A stretch of 64,000 nt of DNA from Verrucomicrobiales bacterium (GCA_030730365.1 JANQVJ010000037.1:24648-88647); one strand, 5' to 3'. Positions 37,572 through 47,592 are shown, counted from the stretch's first letter. Numbers and translations: made by a program. The notes: generated from the sequence alone by a model not told the origin.

Positions 37572-38369
37572 ATGATCCCCCGATTCTTTCTCGCCGCTTT
37601 CCTCACCCTCGCCACTGTTACGACTCAGGCGGAGGAGGGATTTGTCCCGCTTTTTAACGGCAAAGATCTCACCGGCTGGGACGGTGATCCCGCCCTCTGG
37701 AAAGTCGCTGACGGCGTCATCGTCGGTACCTGCACCGGCCCCGGAACGCCACCGCACAACGACTTCCTCATCTGGCGAGGGGGTGTCGTGAAAGACTTCG
37801 AACTGCGCGTCACCGCTCGAGTGAGAGGCGACAACAACTCGGGGATTCAATACCGCAGTCGTCCGCTTCCCGAAGTGGGACCCTGGGCTATCGCGGGTTA
37901 CCAGAGTGACATCCACCCAGCGATTCAGCACACCGGAATGACCTACGAGGAAAAAGGGCGCGGCATCTTCGGACTCAACGGGCAGAGCGTGATTCTTGAT
38001 CCCGACGGTCAGCGCTGGCTCGAGTCAACTCACGAACCTGTCGCAGTCGATGTGGCGGAGTGGAACGACTACACCGTCATCGCCCGCGGCAATCACCTCG
38101 TCCATCTCATTAATGGTAAAATGACGTCCCAACTCACTGACTACGATGAGAAAGGTCGCGCCCTCGAAGGGCTCCTCGCCTTCCAGCTCCACAGTGGCAA
38201 TGCGAACACGGTCGAGATCAAGTCGGTTGGGATCAAGGTGATCACGGATGGAGAAGTAAAACCATTTACAAAAGCGGTCATCCCTGACACGGCCACGAAA
38301 GTGGAGCGACCCGGGACAAGAAATCCGCAAGGACTCGGGAAGCCTTCGCCTTCGGTGAAAGTGAAGTAA
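37572..38369 (+). CDS. Secreted DUF1080 (3-keto-disaccharide hydrolase-like) protein
   Basis: A 265-residue protein. A signal peptide (about 1-20, ending TQA-EE) precedes a DUF1080 concanavalin-like lectin/glucanase fold with the family opening FVPLFNGKDLTGWDGDPALWKVADGVIVG, then NNSGIQYRSRPL and WNDYTVIARGNHLVHLING. DUF1080 domains are abundant in Planctomycetes and Verrucomicrobia and some cleave 3-keto-glycosides. The position 48 nt after the MobA-FdhD gene and 16 nt before a DUF3817 gene suggests one transcript, but the functional link is unclear. Confidence 0.9.
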   Translation: MIPRFFLAAFLTLATVTTQAEEGFVPLFNGKDLTGWDGDPALWKVADGVIVGTCTGPGTPPHNDFLIWRGGVVKDFELRVTARVRGDNNSGIQYRSRPLPEVGPWAIAGYQSDIHPAIQHTGMTYEEKGRGIFGLNGQSVILDPDGQRWLESTHEPVAVDVAEWNDYTVIARGNHLVHLINGKMTSQLTDYDEKGRALEGLLAFQLHSGNANTVEIKSVGIKVITDGEVKPFTKAVIPDTATKVERPGTRNPQGLGKPSPSVKVK

Positions 38370-38385
38370 AAGGTATCCAAGGATC

Positions 38386-38691
38386 ATGCCCCTCGACTTC
38401 AAAAACAGTCCCGTAGACCGGCTCCGCCTTGCCTCGGGGCTCGATGGCCTCTCTTATCTTATCCTCATCGGGATCGCGATGCCGCTGAAGTATCTCGCCG
38501 GAGAACCACTCGCGGTGAGGATCGTCGGGATGGCACACGGCGTCCTTTTTCTGGCGCTCTGCGCCTGCCTCCTCGAGGTGCTCCTGAGGAAGAAGCTGAC
38601 CTTCGGCTGGTGTGTCATCGTCTTCCTTTGCGCACTCTTTCCCTTTGCTCCGTTCATACTTGATCGCAAGCTGAAGGCGAAGGGGAGGTGA
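38386..38691 (+). CDS. DUF3817 small membrane protein
   Basis: A 101-residue protein with three hydrophobic helices and the DUF3817 core: LRLASGLDGLSYLILIGIAMPLKY and MAHGVLFLALCACLLEV. Function is unknown in the family. It lies 16 nt after the DUF1080 gene, so it is probably co-transcribed. The 136 nt to the next gene contain no feature I can support beyond a likely promoter for the cyclase. Confidence 0.82.
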   Translation: MPLDFKNSPVDRLRLASGLDGLSYLILIGIAMPLKYLAGEPLAVRIVGMAHGVLFLALCACLLEVLLRKKLTFGWCVIVFLCALFPFAPFILDRKLKAKGR

Positions 38692-38827
38692 GGCCGGTAG
38701 CCTTTTTCGCCCCGTGCCGCGCATCCAGCCGCGCCGGTCGCGTTTTGTGCTTGGAGATTGATGAAATCCCTGATAACAGGTTTCTTGTTAGGGAGCTTCG
38801 TCCCGATTTCCACAGTAGCTTACCGAG

Positions 38828-41098
38828 ATGATTTTCCTTTTCCTCGCCAGCCGCTGGAGAAAAAAACTAGCTTTCCGCGTTCTTACCGGACTTGGGGCTC
38901 TCCTTCTTTGGGTGCTGGTTGGAGTCTGGTTGATCATGCAGACAAAGGGTCGCGAGCTCGTCATGGAGGAGTCGCGAAAGCTAATCGAAGAGACCGGGAG
39001 GAACGCAGTCTCGCGTCTTGAGATACGCTTGCGCGAAATCGCCGCGCTGACGATTTCTGCCGGGCGTGCCTCCCTTTCTCTTCCGAGGGAAACGACGGCG
39101 ATTGAGGCGTTTCTTCCCGGGTTGGTGGATTACGGAGGTGATGCAGGTGTCGCTGGCGGAGGATATTGGCCCGAGCCTGGCGCCTTCGCCCCCGGCGTCG
39201 AGCGCCGCGCTTTTTTCTGGGCCCGCGACCCCGGAGGGGAACTTCGTTACATCAATGACTACAATGCCGAAGATGCGCCTCCCTACCACGGTGAGGAGTG
39301 GTATGTGCCTGTGAAAATGATCCCTCCGAACGCGGTCTATTGGAGCCGTTCCTACATAGATCCGCACTCGCTTGAGCCAATGGTGACCTGCAGCGCACCA
39401 CTGCGAAAGGGGGGGCGTTACGAAGGAGTCTTTACGATTGACCTTAAGCTCGACGGACTAGAGCGATTCATCGAGTCGATCCGCGGGCGGACCGGGGGCT
39501 ACGTGGTCCTCCTCGACCGCAACAACCGCTTTATCACCTTCCCGAAAGGATCGCCGGAGCTGCGGGCAAAGGCCGTTTCGAAGCATGAGACGACCGACGC
39601 CGTATCGGTAGCTTTCAAGAGCGCGAGGGAATTCGCGATGGACGAAACCGTCTTCGCGCCGGTCGCCAGTGCGGTAGAGGAAATGAACCGCCGTATCCTG
39701 GATCTCGCCCGTGCGGCGGCACCCGGGGCGGCGGGCCTCGAGCAGCAGCTCGCTTCGCGGATCTTTTCGATCTCGGCTGAAGAGGCGGCCCTTATCGCCG
39801 CTGCAGTGGCCGACCCGCTCGCATCGGGTCCCGGGGGCGATGACGGCCATTTCGGAGAGCCTATCTTCCTACCAGCAGACATTTTCACGGGAGAGCCGTC
39901 TCTCCTTTATCGTTTTCATGTGCCCGGCGCCTACTGGAAACTCCTCATCGTCAAGCCGCTGAGCGAGGCCACGCTCGTCGCCGACCACATCGTCAACCTT
40001 CTCCTCTTTTACGTGGCCGCCACGGTCCTTGTTGTTATCGGCTTGTTCTCATGGTGGCTAAACCGGGGAGTGCTGCAACGCATCGCCCGCACCACCGGCA
40101 AAGTCAGGGAAACCCGCCGCACTGTCGTGGAAAAGCGTTTTGACGAACTTGCCGCTGCGCTCCCCGCGCCCGAGGGAGAGGATGAGATTGCTGAGCTTGT
40201 CGAGGTGATGTGCAGTCTCACTCTCGAATTAAAAACCACTTACGGGGCTCTCGAGGCGCAAAGCCGCGCATTCGAGCGGTTTGTCCCGAAACAGTTCCTG
40301 CAGCTTCTCGGGCGCAACAGCATCGAAGAGATTAGACTCGGGGACCAGGTCCTTTCTGACATGGCAGTTCTTTTTGCCGATGTTAGGGGATTTACTTCGC
40401 TCTCGGAGAAAATGAGTCCGAAGGAGAATTTTGATTTTATCAATTTGCTCCTGCAGTGCCTCGGTCCGGCGGTGCGGGGTGCCGGAGGCTTTATCGACAA
40501 GTATATCGGTGACGCGATCATGGCCCTTTTTCCCGGAGGAGCGGACGATGCGATCCGCGCGGGAGTTATCATTCAAGAGCTCCTGCGCGATTTTAACGAA
40601 ACCCGCGATCTGTCGGGTCTGCCGCCCGTTTCCCTCGGGGTGGGAGTCCATTCGGGGATGCTCATGCTCGGGACGATAGGCGAGGAAGAACGTATGGAGG
40701 GAACGGTTATCTCTGACGCGGTTAACCTTGCCTCCCGCATCGAAGGGCTGACTTCGACCTATGGTTGTCCTCTCCTCGTTAGCGAAGCCGCACTCGCAAA
40801 ATGCAAATCCACCGACTTTTCGCACCGCGCCATCGCGAGAGTGAGAGTAAAGGGCAAGTCGCTGGATGTTCTCATTTACGAAATCCTCGACGCCGAATCC
40901 CCCGGGCAGCGCCGTCTCAAGGAGGAGACCTCTGTCGACTTTAGCCGGGGTGCCGAGTGCCTCGATCAGGGCGCGGCAGCGGAGGCATTTGCGTATTTCG
41001 AAAAGGTCCTTGCGGTGAACCCGCAGGATCGCGCCGCCATTACCCTGAGAGACATAGCAGAGGGGCAATTCCGGAAGCCGACCTTAACGATCGAGTGA
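38828..41098 (+). CDS. Cache-domain class III adenylate cyclase with TPR-like tail
   Basis: A 756-residue membrane enzyme. Helix 1 (about 15-37), then a large extracytoplasmic Cache-type sensor (about 45-360; YWSRSYIDPHSLEPMVTCSAPL, and GVFTIDLKLDGLERFIES), helix 2 (about 385-410), a HAMP-like linker and the cyclase domain. Metal-binding Asp in LFADVRGFT and in YIGDAIMALFP, base-selecting Lys in FIDKYIGD and Asp in TVISDAVNLASR favour ATP, so cAMP is the likely product. The last about 50 residues look like one TPR (AFAYFEKVLAVNPQDRAA). It probably reports an external small molecule. Confidence 0.93.
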   Translation: MIFLFLASRWRKKLAFRVLTGLGALLLWVLVGVWLIMQTKGRELVMEESRKLIEETGRNAVSRLEIRLREIAALTISAGRASLSLPRETTAIEAFLPGLVDYGGDAGVAGGGYWPEPGAFAPGVERRAFFWARDPGGELRYINDYNAEDAPPYHGEEWYVPVKMIPPNAVYWSRSYIDPHSLEPMVTCSAPLRKGGRYEGVFTIDLKLDGLERFIESIRGRTGGYVVLLDRNNRFITFPKGSPELRAKAVSKHETTDAVSVAFKSAREFAMDETVFAPVASAVEEMNRRILDLARAAAPGAAGLEQQLASRIFSISAEEAALIAAAVADPLASGPGGDDGHFGEPIFLPADIFTGEPSLLYRFHVPGAYWKLLIVKPLSEATLVADHIVNLLLFYVAATVLVVIGLFSWWLNRGVLQRIARTTGKVRETRRTVVEKRFDELAAALPAPEGEDEIAELVEVMCSLTLELKTTYGALEAQSRAFERFVPKQFLQLLGRNSIEEIRLGDQVLSDMAVLFADVRGFTSLSEKMSPKENFDFINLLLQCLGPAVRGAGGFIDKYIGDAIMALFPGGADDAIRAGVIIQELLRDFNETRDLSGLPPVSLGVGVHSGMLMLGTIGEEERMEGTVISDAVNLASRIEGLTSTYGCPLLVSEAALAKCKSTDFSHRAIARVRVKGKSLDVLIYEILDAESPGQRRLKEETSVDFSRGAECLDQGAAAEAFAYFEKVLAVNPQDRAAITLRDIAEGQFRKPTLTIE

Positions 41099-41184
41099 CC
41101 CTATTGGCGTCGAGGCCGGCCTCATCACCGGGGCGCAACTACCGGCATCGCCCGCACCTCTCATACCCCTCTGCTGCGGCCTAT

Positions 41185-42306
41185 TCAGAATGTTAATAAT
41201 TCCTGCACGCCGGGGAGGACGCGGGCGTAGGCGCGATTGCGACCGGCACGGTTGAGGATGTCGGTGACAAGCGCGGCATCAGTCATGCGCTTTGCGGGGA
41301 GCCAGTCTTCGTCGGTGGCGGGTCCGCGATGGGTGAGGGTGCGGATGAAGTCGCGGGTCTGGCAGCGGCTGATCTCAATGCCGATATCGCCGAGAAGAAA
41401 ATCGACTTCGACGGTCCCTTTGCGTTGCGGGTCGAGGGCTTCGATCCGGATGGAGCAGCTGGAGGGGAATCCCTTTTTCCCCGAGAGGACGATGATGTGC
41501 TCGGGACCGGACTGGCTGAGATCGAAGCGTGCTTCGAGTTTCGAGGCGATCCAGGCGGCGAGGTAGAGGGCGCTCATGCGATAGCCTTTCGCGTAGCGGA
41601 TCCGCACTTCGGAGAGCGAGCCGAGGTTCCGCACGACGGCGGGACGATCGAAAGCGTTGGCGATGGCGTGGCGGATTGAGTTCAGGCGGGTGAAGGCGAG
41701 GTCGTGCATCACGAAGGGCGAGGACTCGCCCGCCTGATTTTCGAGGAGGCGGATGAACTGATTCCTCGGCGAGGCCCAGGACTCACTGTCGAAGAGGAGG
41801 CGGTTGATCCGCGAGTAGAGCCGCTCTTCAAAGGCGTCGGAGAATTCGCCGCGCCACCAGAAGGCAAGCGGAAGGTCTGAATCGAGGTGGGCGAGGACCA
41901 CGTTGCGCAGCAGGCCGGGCGAGTTGCCGGTGAGAAAAAAGCTGATCTGCTCGCTGCAGACCGATTTCTCCCCGGTGCGATCTATCTGGCAATGGGCCTG
42001 GATCCAGGCGCGGGCGCTAAGCTCGGGATGGCGGGTGTCCGCGCTGATGAGGAGGGAGCGGCAGGCGGCTTCGCTGGTGAGTTCGGCGAGGACGGAGGCG
42101 TCGCGCTCTAGCTCTCCCTGATTCTCGTTGTAGAGCGCGAGATTGATGAGCGAAGCCCGGGCGATGCCGCCGGCATTGGGGGAATCGGCATCGCCGCTGT
42201 CGTCCATGAAAAGCACCTGCAGTTCGCGTTCGATGTGCGACAGCTCGACGGGCTGGCCGAGGAGCTGAAAAGCAGGAAGCGAAGGGGGGGACACGACGGA
42301 AGTCAT
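41185..42306 (-). CDS. opcA: Glucose-6-phosphate dehydrogenase assembly protein OpcA
   Basis: A 373-residue OpcA, a regulator or assembly factor of glucose-6-phosphate dehydrogenase known from cyanobacteria and actinobacteria. Family features: NLALYNENQGELERDASVLAELTSEAACRSLLIS in the first half, then DLPLAFWWRGEFSDAFEERLYSRINRLLFDS and a second soluble part. In other genomes opcA usually follows zwf; no zwf, tal or gnd is nearby here. It diverges from the M16 peptidase gene (117-nt gap) and converges on the cyclase gene. Confidence 0.88.
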   Translation of the reverse strand: MTSVVSPPSLPAFQLLGQPVELSHIERELQVLFMDDSGDADSPNAGGIARASLINLALYNENQGELERDASVLAELTSEAACRSLLISADTRHPELSARAWIQAHCQIDRTGEKSVCSEQISFFLTGNSPGLLRNVVLAHLDSDLPLAFWWRGEFSDAFEERLYSRINRLLFDSESWASPRNQFIRLLENQAGESSPFVMHDLAFTRLNSIRHAIANAFDRPAVVRNLGSLSEVRIRYAKGYRMSALYLAAWIASKLEARFDLSQSGPEHIIVLSGKKGFPSSCSIRIEALDPQRKGTVEVDFLLGDIGIEISRCQTRDFIRTLTHRGPATDEDWLPAKRMTDAALVTDILNRAGRNRAYARVLPGVQELLTF

Positions 42307-42423
42307 GGGGCAGGATACTCGTATTTTTCGGAGTGGAAAACCAATTCACCGTGAAGCACATTCCCCGCCATCCCCGCGGTCGCACTCCTCCTGTCGTGGC
42401 CGAATTTTTCTACTGCTTTCCCG

Positions 42424-43701
42424 ATGCCTCCCACGACCCGAATCCACCGCCTCGACAATGGCATCCGCCTCGCCACGGTTTCCATGCCGCACATGGCCAG
42501 CGTCGCTTTCGGTCTCTGGACCGATGCGGGGAGCCGGCATGAGTCCGACCGTGAGCATGGCATGGCACATTTTGTCGAGCACATGCTCTTCAAGGGTACG
42601 CCGACCCGCAGCGCTGAAGAGATCTCGCGCCACATCGAGAGTCTCGGCGCCTCGATCGACGGGTTCACGGTGGAGGACCATACCGCTTATCAGGTGAAAG
42701 GTCCGGCGGAGCGCTTTGAGCCTCTCTTTGATGTGCTCGCTGATTTGTATTCCAATCCTGTCCTCGAGCCCGAGGAGATCGAGTCGGAAAAAGCGGTCAT
42801 CCGCGAGGAGATCGCGATGGTGCGCGATCAGCCTTCACAGTATCTTGACGATCTCATCAGCGAGGCGGTCTGGGGAGCGGGGCATCCGCTCGGCCGATCC
42901 ATCACGGGCACGGAGGAAAGCCTCGAGGCCTTCAAACGGGGGGACATTTTTGATTTTCACCGCCGCGCCTACTGCGGAGCGAACACGGTCATCTCCGTTG
43001 CCGGCAACATCGAGCACGAGGCGGTCTACGACATCGTCTCACGGCGTGTCGCCGGGATGCCGAAAGGGGCGGCGATTCCCTACCTGCCCGGTGGCGCCTC
43101 GCCCGATCGTCATCGTTTTGCTGAAGAGGACGGGCAAGAGCAGTCCCACCTTGCTCTCTCTTTCCGCAATGTGGATCGCTACGATAAGTCTCGTTACGCT
43201 CACAAGCTGCTCAACGTGATTCTCGGGGAAAACATGAGCTCGCGCCTCTTCCAGACGATAAGGGAGCAAAAGGGGCTCTGTTACGAGGTCCAGAGCGATC
43301 TCGTTTCCTTCTCCGATGCGGGGCTTTTGCAGATCTACCTCGCGCTCAGCCCGGAAAACCTTGCCGAGGCGCTCAAGGGTATCTCGGACATCCTCGCCGA
43401 CTTGCGCGAAAACGGGGTGAGCGATCAGGAGCTTGCGGAATCAAAGTCCTATATCGTCGGCCAGAACCGCATCAGTCTTGAGAATACTTCCTCCCAGATG
43501 ATGTGGGCAGGAGAGACGCTGCTCTTTTTCGACGACTGGATAGACCCGGAGGAGTCTCATCGTCATATCGAGGAAGTGACCTCCAAAGAGATTCGCGCCG
43601 CCGCAAGTCTCGCCTTTGAGGTGGATTCGCTCTGCTCCGCCCTGATCGGCCCGGAAGCCTCGCAGGAGGTCCTTGGAGAGTGGATTAGTGCGTGCTCGTA
43701 G
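42424..43701 (+). CDS. M16 family zinc peptidase
   Basis: A 425-residue insulinase-like peptidase. The inverted zinc motif HFVEH is at residues 49-53 (HGMAHFVEHMLFKGT), and the third ligand is the Glu in EIESEKAVIREEI about 76 residues later. A second M16 half follows with the usual arginine-tyrosine pattern (SSRLFQTIREQKGLCYEV). No signal peptide, so it is cytoplasmic or needs another export path. It is the type related to the mitochondrial processing peptidase and to YmxG. Convergent with the membrane protein gene at 43709. Confidence 0.93.
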   Translation: MPPTTRIHRLDNGIRLATVSMPHMASVAFGLWTDAGSRHESDREHGMAHFVEHMLFKGTPTRSAEEISRHIESLGASIDGFTVEDHTAYQVKGPAERFEPLFDVLADLYSNPVLEPEEIESEKAVIREEIAMVRDQPSQYLDDLISEAVWGAGHPLGRSITGTEESLEAFKRGDIFDFHRRAYCGANTVISVAGNIEHEAVYDIVSRRVAGMPKGAAIPYLPGGASPDRHRFAEEDGQEQSHLALSFRNVDRYDKSRYAHKLLNVILGENMSSRLFQTIREQKGLCYEVQSDLVSFSDAGLLQIYLALSPENLAEALKGISDILADLRENGVSDQELAESKSYIVGQNRISLENTSSQMMWAGETLLFFDDWIDPEESHRHIEEVTSKEIRAAASLAFEVDSLCSALIGPEASQEVLGEWISACS

Positions 43702-43708
43702 GCGGAAA

Positions 43709-45373
43709 TCAATGCGTGCAGCACATCGGTCCCTCGAGGTCCTGGAGGCGGCGGAACCAGAGGAATTTTCTCTGTAGCAGCGGGAGTTCCTCAAAGGCGG
43801 CGGGATCGCCGTAGTTTTCCCCATTTTTGCGGCCGAGCGTCAACTCCTTGCCCTTGCGGGCGTAGGTCACTTCGAAGTCCCCGTCCATCTCACTGACGAG
43901 ACGGCGGAATTCGAACCACGGAATGAGGTGGTGTCCGATATTGGCGAACTGCTGGATTCCGCGCGGACGATTCGAGGAACCGAGGATATTCGGGGCGGAC
44001 TCGCGCACGTCGATGATGTCGGTCTGGAGCTTGAATAGATCGACGCGTTTCAGAAAAAAGTGATTCCCCGCGCCCTCGGAACGCAGGTTGCTATACATCG
44101 AGAAAGAGGTCTGCGTGCGTCCCCCGAGCCACGGGGAAGCTCCATTGAGAAGAATGGGTAGCAAGCCGAGCCAGGCGAGGCTCCATCGCGGGCGGTTCGG
44201 CAGGGCGGCGTTTTCCCCGCGTGCCTTCCAACCGGCGATCAGGTAACAGGTGCCGATCCAGCATCCCCAGACGAAGAAGGCGAAAAAACCGATACGGTTG
44301 GCGGTATGAAAGACCTCGTAGCTTCGCGCGATCGTGAGGTAGAGAGTGCCCTGGATGATGAGCGTGACGAAGAAGGCGCCGACGACGATCGCCCGCGCGA
44401 TCTTTCGCCCGCGAGCGACCTCGCCTTTGCCGAGCCAGTGCAGTTGCCGGTTCCAGAGCCCCTGCAACTGCGTGCCCCAGGACATCGGGAGGAAGAAGAT
44501 AAGAATCGCGAGGATGAGTGAGGTGAAGCTGAAAATCCCTGCGGCCGGGTGGATCGAGAGCCAGAGGTGGAATCCAATCGCGGCGATGAAGCCGGCGAAT
44601 CGTGTCTTTTTGAAAAAGAGAAGGAGGGGAATTCCGAGTTCAAAGACGAGCGAGCCGACCGCCGCCGTCATGAGTGCCCAGGGGGCTGTCGGGACGATCC
44701 CACCGAAGTAGATAGCGATTTCCTGATGCAACTGCGCCGCACAGGAGACCTCGGGATTGAAGTAGTCCCGGTTCAGCTTCTGGATGACCGCCCAGACATA
44801 CATGATGAGCACCGCGACGCGCAGGATCGGGGCAATGCGGTCGTAGTAGTCTTTCCCGGTGCCGACCACTCCGGGGCCGAAGAGAAAGCGCCAAAGTGCG
44901 ACGATGAGAAAGAGAGTCGTGATCGCTCCGGGGACGGGGCCGTGGGGGATCGCGGGGATGCAGAAGTAGAGCACTTTGATGAGTGCGGCGACAAGGAGCA
45001 GAACGAGACGCGAGGCAAAGGCCCCTTTTGCCCGGGCGAATTCACCGCGGCCCGGTCCTGTGATAAAGAACCCGCCCAGCGCGATGAGCATAATGAGGTG
45101 AAGCATGCCCTCGTAGAGAATGTGATTCGGCACAAAAGGGAGCTTGTGCCAGAGATTCAACATTGAGGCAAAGACGAGGACCCCGAGGCGCAGGACGCAG
45201 TCGGGTCGGTAGATCACCGCCATGGCGGCGATGACGAGAACCCATCCCTGCCAAGACTCGGTCCAGAAGGTGAAGGCGAGCTGGTGCGCCAGGGTCGAAA
45301 CGCCCCAGATCAGCGCGAAGGCGGTGAACGGGCGGTAATCGCCGACGGAGCTTTCTGACTGGTGGAATGGCAT
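43709..45373 (-). CDS. Large multi-pass membrane protein, HTTM/DoxX-like region
   Basis: A 554-residue protein with about 11-12 hydrophobic helices in residues 15-420 and a soluble tail (about 420-554). The helix block around GFHLWLSIHPAAGIFSFTSLILAILIFFLP resembles the HTTM domain of vitamin-K-dependent gamma-carboxylase-related proteins, but catalytic residues of carboxylases cannot be confirmed. The function is not known. It is the first coding sequence left of the PBP gene and might share its transcript, although a 57-nt gap separates them. Confidence 0.6.
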   Translation of the reverse strand: MPFHQSESSVGDYRPFTAFALIWGVSTLAHQLAFTFWTESWQGWVLVIAAMAVIYRPDCVLRLGVLVFASMLNLWHKLPFVPNHILYEGMLHLIMLIALGGFFITGPGRGEFARAKGAFASRLVLLLVAALIKVLYFCIPAIPHGPVPGAITTLFLIVALWRFLFGPGVVGTGKDYYDRIAPILRVAVLIMYVWAVIQKLNRDYFNPEVSCAAQLHQEIAIYFGGIVPTAPWALMTAAVGSLVFELGIPLLLFFKKTRFAGFIAAIGFHLWLSIHPAAGIFSFTSLILAILIFFLPMSWGTQLQGLWNRQLHWLGKGEVARGRKIARAIVVGAFFVTLIIQGTLYLTIARSYEVFHTANRIGFFAFFVWGCWIGTCYLIAGWKARGENAALPNRPRWSLAWLGLLPILLNGASPWLGGRTQTSFSMYSNLRSEGAGNHFFLKRVDLFKLQTDIIDVRESAPNILGSSNRPRGIQQFANIGHHLIPWFEFRRLVSEMDGDFEVTYARKGKELTLGRKNGENYGDPAAFEELPLLQRKFLWFRRLQDLEGPMCCTH

Positions 45374-45430
45374 GGCGCGGAGTATACCCTGACTGTGGCC
45401 TTAATTTCAACGGACGCGAAAAAAACGCAA

Positions 45431-47566
45431 TCAATGCGCCGTTTTGCAAAACTTCCTCGGGATGAGGTCGTGGGGAACTTGCTCGACGTAGACGTTTCGA
45501 GAAGCGGCACAGCCTTCCCCGGCGAGCAGCCCGGTCTCCCGGCAAAGCTCCATAGAGATGACTTCTTCGGGCTCGGCGAAGTCGGTGAATTCGTAGCCGA
45601 TACGCTCTGCCTCTTTCATGATGTCGTTCCACACCGGTAGGGCGATGCGTCCGCCGTAGGCTCCCTCCATGATCTTTCCGGGCTGATCGAGCCCGATCCA
45701 GACGCCGCCTGCGAGGCGACTCGTGTAGCCGACGAACCAGGCATCCTGGAAGTCATTCGTTGTTCCGGTTTTGCCTCCGGCGGCGGCGGTAAAGCCGAGT
45801 TCCCGCAGGCTGGCGGCGGTGCCTCCCTCTTCGAGAACTTTTTTCAAAATATTCGAAGTGAGCCAGGCTGCTCCCGGCGACAGGACCCGGTAATTTGCAT
45901 CGACGTGCTCGTAGAGGACGGCGCCGTCGCGATCGGTGACGGACTCAATGAAGTAAGGTTCGTGTCGGATCCCGCCGGTGGCGAAGATGGTGTAACCGCT
46001 CGTGACCCCGCGCACATCGGCCCCGACCGTGCCGATATAAAGGGGGGCGGTAGGCCCGGCCCGCTCCGGGGCACCGAGTCCGGAATGCTCCATCATCGCG
46101 AGGACATGTTCGATCCCGGCCCATTCCCCGACTCGGACGGTCATCGTATTGCGCGACTTGATGAGTCCGGTCTCTACCGTCAGCATCCCGCCGAAAACCC
46201 CGTCAGAATTGGCAGGACTCCACCCGATTTTGTCCCACTTAATCTCGCCCGGTTCGATGGCTCCGTCGCTCACGAGCATGCCGGGAAAAAGGCCGCGTTC
46301 GAAGGCGGCCCCATAGACGAGTGGCTTGAAGATCGATCCCATGGGGCGCTGCGCCTGCGTTGCACGGTTGAAGGCGCTGTGGGAAAAATCACGACCACCC
46401 ACGACCGCGCGCATCGCTCCGGTGAAGTTTTCCATCACCACGGTCGCCGCCTGCAGGTAAGCGGGTTCGCCTTCGAAGTGGTCGGCGAGGGTGGGATGGG
46501 GGTAGCCGGGCTGACTTTCCAGAGCGGTGAGGTGCCGTGCGACAGCCTCTTCGGCGGCGGACTGGAGACGGATGTCAAAGGTGGTCCGCACCTTGAGCCC
46601 CCCGACGCCGGCGAGGAACGGGAACATTGCCCCAACTTCGTCGTCGACCATTTTCAAGAGGTGGTTCTGCTCGGATATTTTGGCGTGCCTGCGCAGCATC
46701 TCCATCCAGCGACTCTGCGGGAGCACTTCGGGCCGGGCTGTCTCCATCGCGGAGGCCTCGTCTTCGGTGATAAACCCCTCGTCTGCCATGCGGTGTAGGG
46801 TGCTGCGCATCTCCCGGCGGGCGGCGTCGTAGCTGCGGAAAGGGGAGAAGCCGTTGGGCGCGCGTATCACTCCAGCGAGCATCGCCGCCTCGGGGAGAGT
46901 GAGGTCTGAGGCGGGCTTGCCGAAGTATCCCTGCGCGGCCTGCTCGATGCCGTTCATGCCCGTGCCGAGGAAGATGCGATTGACGTAAAGGGCGATGATT
47001 TCCTCTTTGGAAAAGTTCTTCTCGATGCGACGGGCGATCGCCATCTCGAGCAGTTTGCGCTGCATTGTCCGTCCGGTGAGTCCGTAGGTCATGCGCGTGA
47101 GCTGCATTGTCAGGGTGCTCGCGCCCTGGACAGTACGTTTTTCCTGGAAATTTCGTAACCAGGCACGCACAAGACCGCGGTGATCGATGCCATGGTGGGT
47201 ATAGAAGCGGGAATCTTCCCGCGCGACGAGAGCGTTGAGGAAGTGTGGTGAGACCTTCTCCAATGCAACCGGACTGCCGACATTTTCCCCGTGGAGGTAG
47301 CCGATCAGTGCTCCGGTGCCGTCGGTTACAGTGGACTCGAGCGGCATGCGGTCGACAGCAGTGAGATCATAGCGGGCGGCGAGTCTGTCGTAGTTGAACA
47401 AGACCATCGCCGCGATGATGAGGGCAACGCAGCCGCCCGAGAGTGCAATAAAAATGGCCAGTCTCACGAGGGGATGACGGACCAGAGAGCGCGGCACGGT
47501 CGGAGCGGGCTTCCGCTTCCGGGAGCGTGTCGTCGGCTTGCGCGAGCCTCTGGCAGGTCGTGTCAT
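45431..47566 (-). CDS. Class A penicillin-binding protein (bifunctional PBP1)
   Basis: A 711-residue bifunctional peptidoglycan synthase. A cytoplasmic Arg/Lys-rich tail and one transmembrane helix (35-58) lead into the glycosyltransferase domain, with catalytic Glu117 in AREDSRFYTHHGID. The transpeptidase domain has Ser411-xx-Lys414 (GSIFKP), Ser471-Arg-Asn473 and Lys599-Thr-Gly (KTGT). Both activities appear intact. It builds wall glycan and crosslinks it, and its presence argues for a normal peptidoglycan wall, which not all PVC bacteria were thought to have. It lies 26 nt before the RapA-type gene in transcription order. Confidence 0.95.
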   Translation of the reverse strand: MTRPARGSRKPTTRSRKRKPAPTVPRSLVRHPLVRLAIFIALSGGCVALIIAAMVLFNYDRLAARYDLTAVDRMPLESTVTDGTGALIGYLHGENVGSPVALEKVSPHFLNALVAREDSRFYTHHGIDHRGLVRAWLRNFQEKRTVQGASTLTMQLTRMTYGLTGRTMQRKLLEMAIARRIEKNFSKEEIIALYVNRIFLGTGMNGIEQAAQGYFGKPASDLTLPEAAMLAGVIRAPNGFSPFRSYDAARREMRSTLHRMADEGFITEDEASAMETARPEVLPQSRWMEMLRRHAKISEQNHLLKMVDDEVGAMFPFLAGVGGLKVRTTFDIRLQSAAEEAVARHLTALESQPGYPHPTLADHFEGEPAYLQAATVVMENFTGAMRAVVGGRDFSHSAFNRATQAQRPMGSIFKPLVYGAAFERGLFPGMLVSDGAIEPGEIKWDKIGWSPANSDGVFGGMLTVETGLIKSRNTMTVRVGEWAGIEHVLAMMEHSGLGAPERAGPTAPLYIGTVGADVRGVTSGYTIFATGGIRHEPYFIESVTDRDGAVLYEHVDANYRVLSPGAAWLTSNILKKVLEEGGTAASLRELGFTAAAGGKTGTTNDFQDAWFVGYTSRLAGGVWIGLDQPGKIMEGAYGGRIALPVWNDIMKEAERIGYEFTDFAEPEEVISMELCRETGLLAGEGCAASRNVYVEQVPHDLIPRKFCKTAH

Positions 47567-47592
47567 CCCTGGGGAAAAAATCGTCTCTCGCC

